From NCBI GenBank assembly GCA_963662175.1, contig OY759216.1, forward strand, positions 45,463,087 to 45,527,086: 64,000 nt of DNA. Reading direction: 5' to 3'. Shown piece after piece: positions 58,948 to 64,000 of the stretch. Position numbers and translations under genes: made by a program. The notes below the pieces were generated by a model that did not search any database, had not been told where the DNA came from, and was given only the letters and a program-made list of their open reading frames with translations. Origin of the DNA: Aradus depressus. Taxonomy: Eukaryota; Arthropoda; Insecta; Hemiptera; Aradidae. The first letter of the stretch is position 1. Every line of letters starts with the position of its first letter.

Positions 58948-61630
58948 TCTGGGAACTTTTCAAAATTTAACTATATTAAACTGGAATGCGGACGGCTTAA
59001 AGATAAGGCAACCGTCATTAACCAACTTTTTATCACGATATAATGTCGACATTGCATGCATAACTGAGACCCACCTCAAACCGACAGACAAACTCAAACT
59101 CTCTGGCTACTGTTCATATAGACTGGACCGACCGACACGTTTCGGTGGTGTTGGCATTTTCATCAAACGACACCTGAAACATTCACAGATTAACATTCCC
59201 CCTCTCCAGAACTTGGAGGCAGTTGGAGTCACCCTCACCACACTCTCCGGCACACTCAACATCATATCAGCATACCATCGACCGAACACAAGACTGGTAC
59301 AGACTGACTTCGAACATATTTTCACAGGACTACCGACTATAATGATCGGGGACCTCAACAGCAAACACACGCTATGGGGATGCAGAAGACAGAATAACAA
59401 CGGGACTAGACTACAATCCATCTCAGAAAACCTGGGGATACAAATATCGACACCTGAAGAACCGACATTCTACCCAACTCAACGAACATACCAACCCGAC
59501 ATACTGGACATAGGACTGATACACAACTTTAACTTGCCCCTGTTTCACGAGACACTGACCGACTTAGACTCAGACCATCTCCCAGTTATCTGCACCTTCC
59601 TAGCACGGCCACAGAAGGAGGAATATCTTCCAAGGTTGATCACGGGGAAGATCGACTGGGCCACGTTTGAAGACGGAATGAACTGTCTCGGGGTCCCCCA
59701 TCATTATAGCACGACGGACGACATTGACAATGCAGTTAGGACGTTCACACAAACCATACACACCTCAGTACATGAAGCAACATACCGACATTTCACTGAC
59801 AAACGACACCTATTCCACAACAAGACACCAACACATATAATGGATATGATCCGTACAAAGAACACACTACGACAACACTGGCAAAGAACAAGAGATCCCC
59901 TTGAGAAAAGAGAACTGAATCGCCTGACCCGACGCATACGATGGGAACTTGACAACGACAGAATCACGAACTATCGGAAATACTTGACTGACATGACTCC
60001 GGGCGACAACAACTTATGGAAAGAGACACGACGACTTCTAGACCAAAGGACACCCCTACCCATCTTAACTGACGGACAAATGACTGCCACAACTGACAAA
60101 GAGAAAACCGAATTACTGGCGACCCATTTGGAAAATAAATTCACAACGACAAACGCTGACGATCATGAAACACTCATCACAGTTCAATCATACCTCTCCA
60201 ACACACTTCACACAGTCGAAGCATCCATACAGCATACCACACCATCAGAAATACACGCCCACATTACACGACTACACACCAAGAAGGCCCCCGGTGAAGA
60301 CATCATCCCCAACCTGGTGCTGAAGAAGCTTCCTCCGAAGAGCATAGCCTACCTGGCAAGTGTGTTCAACGCCTGTCTTCGCCACGGCTACTTTCCTGCA
60401 GACTGGAAAAACGCCGTTGTTTTAACATTTCACAAGCCAGGAAAGGCAAAAAACGACCCAGGCAGCTATAGACCAATAAGCCTTTTAAATAGCCTCTCAA
60501 AGCTTCTTGAGAAAATAATTCACAAGAGGCTCCTCCGTCATCTGGAGACTGCAGGGACCATCCCTGCCCATCAGTTTGGGTTTAAATCAAACCACTCAGC
60601 AGTCCATCAGCTACAGAGAGTTGCTGAGACCATTGTGGGGGGCTTTGAGCGGAAGCAGTACACAGTAGCAGCCTTCTTGGACGTCGCAGCTGCCTTCGAC
60701 ACCGTCTGGCACGAGGGCTTGCTCTTCAAATTAAAACAGACCTGGCCTCCGCAATACATCCAGAACATCATTAGCTCTTTTCTTCGTGACAGAACATTCC
60801 AAATAAGGGTGAACAACACACTGAGCTCCAGAAAGAAGATATCAGCGGGAGTCCCACAAGGTGCGATCCTCAGTCCACTCTTGTTTGATCTGTTCTGTCA
60901 CGACATGCCAGAACCAGTCTCTGCAACCCTGGCGACTTACGCTGACGACACGTTGATCCTCAGCCAAAACATAGCTCTGGAAGCGGCCATCGACTCCCTA
61001 CAAATCCAGGTGGATGAGATCGGCCAGTGGTTTGGAAAATGGAAGCTTAAGTTGAACGGTGGGAAGACGGAGGCGAAGGTGTTCGCTTTACGCCGCTTCT
61101 CGATAGAACACCTCAGAAGGCTGCAAATCGACCAACTCCCAATTCCATGGAATCCTAAAGACCAGGGTGTGCGCTATCTTGGAGTGCATCTTGACACAAG
61201 ACTAACATGGCGCCTACATATCAACATAAAACTCCAACAAGCACACACACGACTCAGGCTCATCTACCCACTCATAAACAGAAATACACCACTCAGACAC
61301 ACATGCACATCCTTACTTTACAAAACACTAATACTTCCACTCTTAACCTACGCTTGCCCCGTATGGTTCTGCACTAGCCACACTAACATAACACGATTAC
61401 AAACATTCCAAAACAAAGTCCTCCGGATAGCGGTGAACGCACCCTGGTTTATCAGGAACTCCCAAATCCATCGGGAACTGGGAGTTGCTCCTTTTGCAGC
61501 CCACATTGAGAAACTCACCCGAAGCTTCCATCAAGGTCTGCCAGCCTGCTCTGGTGCGGTTCACTACAGTCTCGGCCAGCCTGTAGCTCGCAGGCTGCAA
61601 CCAAGACTGTACCAAGACTTTTTGTTTTAA
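58934..61630 (+). CDS. Jockey-type ORF2, endonuclease and reverse transcriptase
   Basis: An 898-aa protein that nicks target DNA and primes reverse transcription of the element RNA. An apurinic-type endonuclease occupies about residues 10-225: NWNADGL (16-22), ITETHLK with E45, GDLNSKHTLWGC, and SDHLPV (213-218). A reverse transcriptase spans about 440-720: HKPGKAKNDPGSYRPISLLN, HQFGFKSNHSA, FLDVAAAFDTVW with D583, GVPQGAILSPLLF and the catalytic YADD at 669-672. A C-terminal region follows (RYLGVHLD..L.W, LLTYACPVW), with no RNase H. Length and order fit Jockey/X-element relatives. The start ATG lies inside the last codons of ORF1. Confidence 0.96.
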   Translation: MANPNLGTFQNLTILNWNADGLKIRQPSLTNFLSRYNVDIACITETHLKPTDKLKLSGYCSYRLDRPTRFGGVGIFIKRHLKHSQINIPPLQNLEAVGVTLTTLSGTLNIISAYHRPNTRLVQTDFEHIFTGLPTIMIGDLNSKHTLWGCRRQNNNGTRLQSISENLGIQISTPEEPTFYPTQRTYQPDILDIGLIHNFNLPLFHETLTDLDSDHLPVICTFLARPQKEEYLPRLITGKIDWATFEDGMNCLGVPHHYSTTDDIDNAVRTFTQTIHTSVHEATYRHFTDKRHLFHNKTPTHIMDMIRTKNTLRQHWQRTRDPLEKRELNRLTRRIRWELDNDRITNYRKYLTDMTPGDNNLWKETRRLLDQRTPLPILTDGQMTATTDKEKTELLATHLENKFTTTNADDHETLITVQSYLSNTLHTVEASIQHTTPSEIHAHITRLHTKKAPGEDIIPNLVLKKLPPKSIAYLASVFNACLRHGYFPADWKNAVVLTFHKPGKAKNDPGSYRPISLLNSLSKLLEKIIHKRLLRHLETAGTIPAHQFGFKSNHSAVHQLQRVAETIVGGFERKQYTVAAFLDVAAAFDTVWHEGLLFKLKQTWPPQYIQNIISSFLRDRTFQIRVNNTLSSRKKISAGVPQGAILSPLLFDLFCHDMPEPVSATLATYADDTLILSQNIALEAAIDSLQIQVDEIGQWFGKWKLKLNGGKTEAKVFALRRFSIEHLRRLQIDQLPIPWNPKDQGVRYLGVHLDTRLTWRLHINIKLQQAHTRLRLIYPLINRNTPLRHTCTSLLYKTLILPLLTYACPVWFCTSHTNITRLQTFQNKVLRIAVNAPWFIRNSQIHRELGVAPFAAHIEKLTRSFHQGLPACSGAVHYSLGQPVARRLQPRLYQDFLF

Positions 61631-61717
61631 TTATAATTTTCATGTTTTGTTGTTCATGTTCATTTTGTGTAAAGTACATATTTAGTACTGGTCCAAATAA
61701 AATGTTTTTCTTCTTCC

Positions 61718-61729
61718 AAATGATTCTAT
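61718..61729. repeat. Target-site duplication, right copy
   Basis: AAATGATTCTAT, the right partner of 57467-57478. Confidence 0.92.
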
Positions 61730-61800
61730 ACATCACATCATTCTTTGTAATCTCCCAAATGACAGTTATAACATTTTCATAACTTATCTTATACAATTAT

Positions 61801-62185
61801 GGTAAGGTTATAGAATTTATATTCAATTCCACAAATTACCTTCGTCAGTACTTTTACTGTTTTTTGGCTATGCTCCTCTTATATGTGCCAATATTTTCCC
61901 CAACAATAAGGCTAATCAACTAAAAAAATAATGGGTTGAATAATAATATAAATAATTAACCAAGTTAGTATATATTTTTAAACAAAAAATAAAATAAAAC
62001 ACAACTACACAATGTTTTAGAAATTTAATCCGAATAAAATATTTTTTAACCCATTATTTATTTAGATAATTAGCCTTATTACTTGGAAATATATTGACAC
62101 ATAATGGAGGAGTATAACCAAAACAATGTAAAAGTATTACTGACGAAAATAATGTGATGGATTCAATATAAATTCTATAACTACC
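61801..62185. mobile_element. Long fold-back element
   Basis: The left arm (about 61801-61945: GGTTATAGAATTTATATTCA, TTCGTCAGTA, AATAAGGCTAAT, AATGGGTTGAA) pairs with the right arm (about 62045-62185) over roughly 140 bp with scattered differences. The centre is A/T-rich, with no coding capacity. It is a MITE or Foldback-like element between the two Jockey copies. Confidence 0.8.
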
Positions 62186-62230
62186 TATAGGTACTATATA
62201 AGTGTTTAAAGTAGATTATGAAAATAATAT

Positions 62231-62427
62231 GGTAGGGGTTTTTAACGAGTACCTGACATCGTACAGGCTCGGGACCATCGCTTAATGTACAACCCGCATG
62301 ACTGCGTTACCGAAGTTTTATTATAACTCCCAGATAAAATAAACTAAAGGCCACGGCCAGGTTTCGAACCTTCGAATTCTTAAGCTCAAAAGGCAAACAC
62401 GCATACCACTGAGCTACCGGCGCCCTC
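62231..62427 (-). mobile_element. tRNA-derived SINE (family 1), left member of an inverted pair
   Basis: Plus strand: TTAACGAGTACCTGACATCG, CAACCCGCATGACTGCGTTA, AGGTTTCGAACCTTCGAATT, ACTGAGCTACCGGCGCCCTC. It carries the unusual GCGGGTTG/CATGACTGCG variant in place of the usual TCCTTCGGATGGGACG, shared only with 62560-62724. Confidence 0.85.
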
Positions 62428-62559
62428 TACTTACATTTCATGTTTATTCTTTAATTTATTTCTTCTTTTAAGTTTTCATTTTAGTTTTTCTTCGTAGTTG
62501 TAAAAATAATTTCTAATATATTGATCATCTGTTTCATAGTTAAGTTTTTATGGAAACTG

Positions 62560-62724
62560 GTACCGGTAGCTCAGTGGTATGCGTGCTTGCCTCCTGAGCT
62601 CAAGAACGTGTGTTCGAGTTTATTTTATCTGGGAGGTATAATAAAACTTAAGTAACGCAGTCATGCGGGTTACACGTTAAGCGATGGTCCCGAGCCTGTA
62701 CGATGTCAGGTACTCGTTAAAAAC
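62560..62724 (+). mobile_element. tRNA-derived SINE (family 1), right member of an inverted pair
   Basis: It begins GGTACCGGTAGCTCAGTGGT, has a deletion of the B-box region (TGTGTTCGAG runs straight into TTTATTTTATC), then ACGCAGTCATGCGGGTTACA and the body to ACTCGTTAAAAAC. It pairs with 62231-62427 across a spacer of about 130 bp. Confidence 0.85.
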
Positions 62725-63129
62725 TGATATGCTTAGACCATAAGGCCACAAACCAAAAAAAATAAAAAATAAATAATATAATTTTTTTATATACCATATT
62801 CATTGTCAAATTTTTCTAATGTAAACTTTATTTTAATATAATTTAATTGATTCACTTTTTTTTTTAAATGTGAGTTCCTAGATTTTTGATATGGTTTTAG
62901 TTTGATAATGTCTGAATTTAGGTGAAACATCACTAGGGCCTAAAAGTGCATTTGTTAACCCCCTTATATTTAATTCCTCCACTCCAAAAATAATTTATTG
63001 ATTTTATTTTAACTATTTCAAAATAAAATAGAAAATCTTTTCGAATTGTATAAATTGCTCTAAATCTATTAGGATCTTCTATTTCAATAAATAAGTAATA
63101 AAGAGGTATCAATCCAACAATATATTTTA

Positions 63130-63180
63130 TTTACTCCACAGCTAGTTTCGGCAATTAACTGCCATCCTCAGGTAGTGAAT
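63130..63180 (-). repeat. Repeat end with a CTGAGGA ... GAAAC module
   Basis: Minus strand: ACTACCTGAGGATGGCAGTT, AATTGCCGAAACTAGCTGTG, then a poly(A)-signal-like AATAAAATA. GGCA/TGCC forms a perfect stem between the boxes, as in many dispersed retroelement ends. Confidence 0.5.
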
Positions 63181-63211
63181 CTAAGAGAGACGGGTTAAAG
63201 AAGTTATAGAC

Positions 63212-64000
63212 GCAAACAATGGAATTAGCTCTGAGGCAACGACTGACCTGACTGGACTCATCATGAACCTCATCAAACCATTCATCCCCCACATCCAAGC
63301 TTTCTTATCCAATTTATTCACTAACCTTTTTTCGATGAATCATGGCAAACCCTAATCTGGGAACTTTTCAAAATTTAACTATATTAAACTGGAATGCGGA
63401 CGGCTTAAAGATAAGGCAACCGTCATTAACCAACTTTTTATCACGATATAATGTCGACATTGCATGCATAACTGAGACCCACCTCAAACCGACAGACAAA
63501 CTCAAACTCTCTGGCTACTGTTCATATAGACTGGACCGACCGACACGTTTCGGTGGTGTTGGCATTTTCATCAAACGACACCTGAAACATTCACAGATTA
63601 ACATTCCCCCTCTCCAGAACTTGGAGGCAGTTGGAGTCACCCTCACCACACTCTCCGGCACACTCAACATCATATCAGCATACCATCGACCGAACACAAG
63701 ACTGGTACAGACTGACTTCGAACATATTTTCACAGGACTACCGACTATAATGATCGGGGACCTCAACAGCAAACACACGCTATGGGGATGCAGAAGACAG
63801 AATAACAACGGGACTAGACTACAATCCATCTCAGAAAACCTGGGGATACAAATATCGACACCTGAAGAACCGACATTCTACCCAACTCAACGAACATACC
63901 AACCCGACATACTGGACATAGGACTGATACACAACTTTAACTTGCCCCTGTTTCACGAGACACTGACCGACTTAGACTCAGACCATCTCCCAGTTATCTG
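63212..64000 (+). mobile_element. Second Jockey-type copy, 5'-truncated, running off the right edge
   Basis: From 63212 the sequence matches 58804-59592 with a constant offset of 4408 and no difference seen in the stretches I compared. The junction lies inside ORF1, so the 5' end is missing, as expected for incomplete reverse transcription. The 3' part of ORF1 (to 63355) and the start of ORF2 (ATG at 63342, open to the window end) are present. The 3' end is outside the window. Confidence 0.95.
63342..64000 (+). CDS. Jockey-type ORF2, N-terminal endonuclease part (partial)
   Basis: This is the second copy of ORF2, starting at the same ATG within ORF1 and open to the window edge (about 219 codons). 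It encodes the whole endonuclease core including ITETHLK and SDHLPV. No stop or frameshift was seen. Whether the reverse transcriptase part is intact cannot be told here. Confidence 0.9.
   Translation, partial: MANPNLGTFQNLTILNWNADGLKIRQPSLTNFLSRYNVDIACITETHLKPTDKLKLSGYCSYRLDRPTRFGGVGIFIKRHLKHSQINIPPLQNLEAVGVTLTTLSGTLNIISAYHRPNTRLVQTDFEHIFTGLPTIMIGDLNSKHTLWGCRRQNNNGTRLQSISENLGIQISTPEEPTFYPTQRTYQPDILDIGLIHNFNLPLFHETLTDLDSDHLPVI

Larger units (their letters stand above)
57479..61717 (+). mobile_element. Jockey-type non-LTR retrotransposon, apparently intact
   Basis: This 4239-bp element lies between perfect 12-bp duplications of AAATGATTCTAT. It starts GGGAGATCAGCTGTTCACG, has a 143-nt leader, two overlapping open frames (57622-58947 and 58934-61630), and a short 3' untranslated region with AATAAA near 61696. 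It ends CTTCTTCC without a long poly(A). The order (CCHC nucleocapsid-like ORF1, then endonuclease plus reverse transcriptase ORF2, no RNase H) is that of the Jockey clade. Its base composition is richer in C and A than the flanks. Both ORFs lack stops or frameshifts, so the copy is young and possibly active. Confidence 0.95.

Noticed and set aside
59107..59421. 104-codon minus-strand ORF, repeated at 63515-63829
   Set aside because: It is the antisense shadow of the Jockey endonuclease; its exact repetition only reflects the second copy.

Overview
This is animal nuclear DNA, almost certainly from an insect and perhaps a hemipteran. All host genes are split by introns with GT/AG borders, the sequence is AT-rich, and tRNA-derived SINEs, fold-back elements and non-LTR retrotransposons fill the introns and spacers. 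The species is not identified. The hemipteran suggestion rests only on the general look of the repeats.

Five host genes can be assembled exon by exon with every reading phase matching. From left to right they are: the 5' end of LRRC59 (minus strand, running off the left edge); GNL1 (plus, 12 exons, 589 aa, complete); a coiled-coil gene resembling the outer dynein arm docking subunit ODAD3/CCDC151 (minus, 10 exons, 636 aa, complete); SREK1IP1 (plus, one exon, 175 aa, complete); and the last seven exons of Shroom, including the whole ASD2 domain (minus, with the 5' part not found in the window). LRRC59 and GNL1 are head to head, 730 bp apart. GNL1/ODAD3-like and SREK1IP1/Shroom are convergent pairs. 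The genes belong to unrelated pathways: ER translocon and transport, a nucleolar-type GTPase, cilium or sperm tail, splicing, and apical constriction. They do not form a functional cluster.

The most striking object is an 8.26-kb array at 20253-28511. It holds 59 nearly identical 140-bp units, with three 44-bp deletion units on its left flank. The unit is not anonymous satellite DNA. It consists of the last 76 bp of coding exon 2 of the ODAD3-like gene plus the first 64 bp of the next intron, so the array carries 59 copies of one exon/intron boundary and its splice donor. Only the copy nearest the 5' end of the gene is joined to the rest of exon 2.

The right end (57479-64000) holds an apparently intact Jockey-type non-LTR retrotransposon: two overlapping open ORFs flanked by a 12-bp target-site duplication. 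A second, 5'-truncated copy follows 1.5 kb downstream and matches it wherever compared. Between the two copies lie a long fold-back element and an inverted pair of SINEs. Elsewhere I found about 15 copies of one tRNA-derived SINE, three of a second tRNA-like SINE type, about ten pieces of a dispersed repeat whose ends read ACTTCCCCAG, several fold-back elements, and decayed ends of other LINE and LTR elements.
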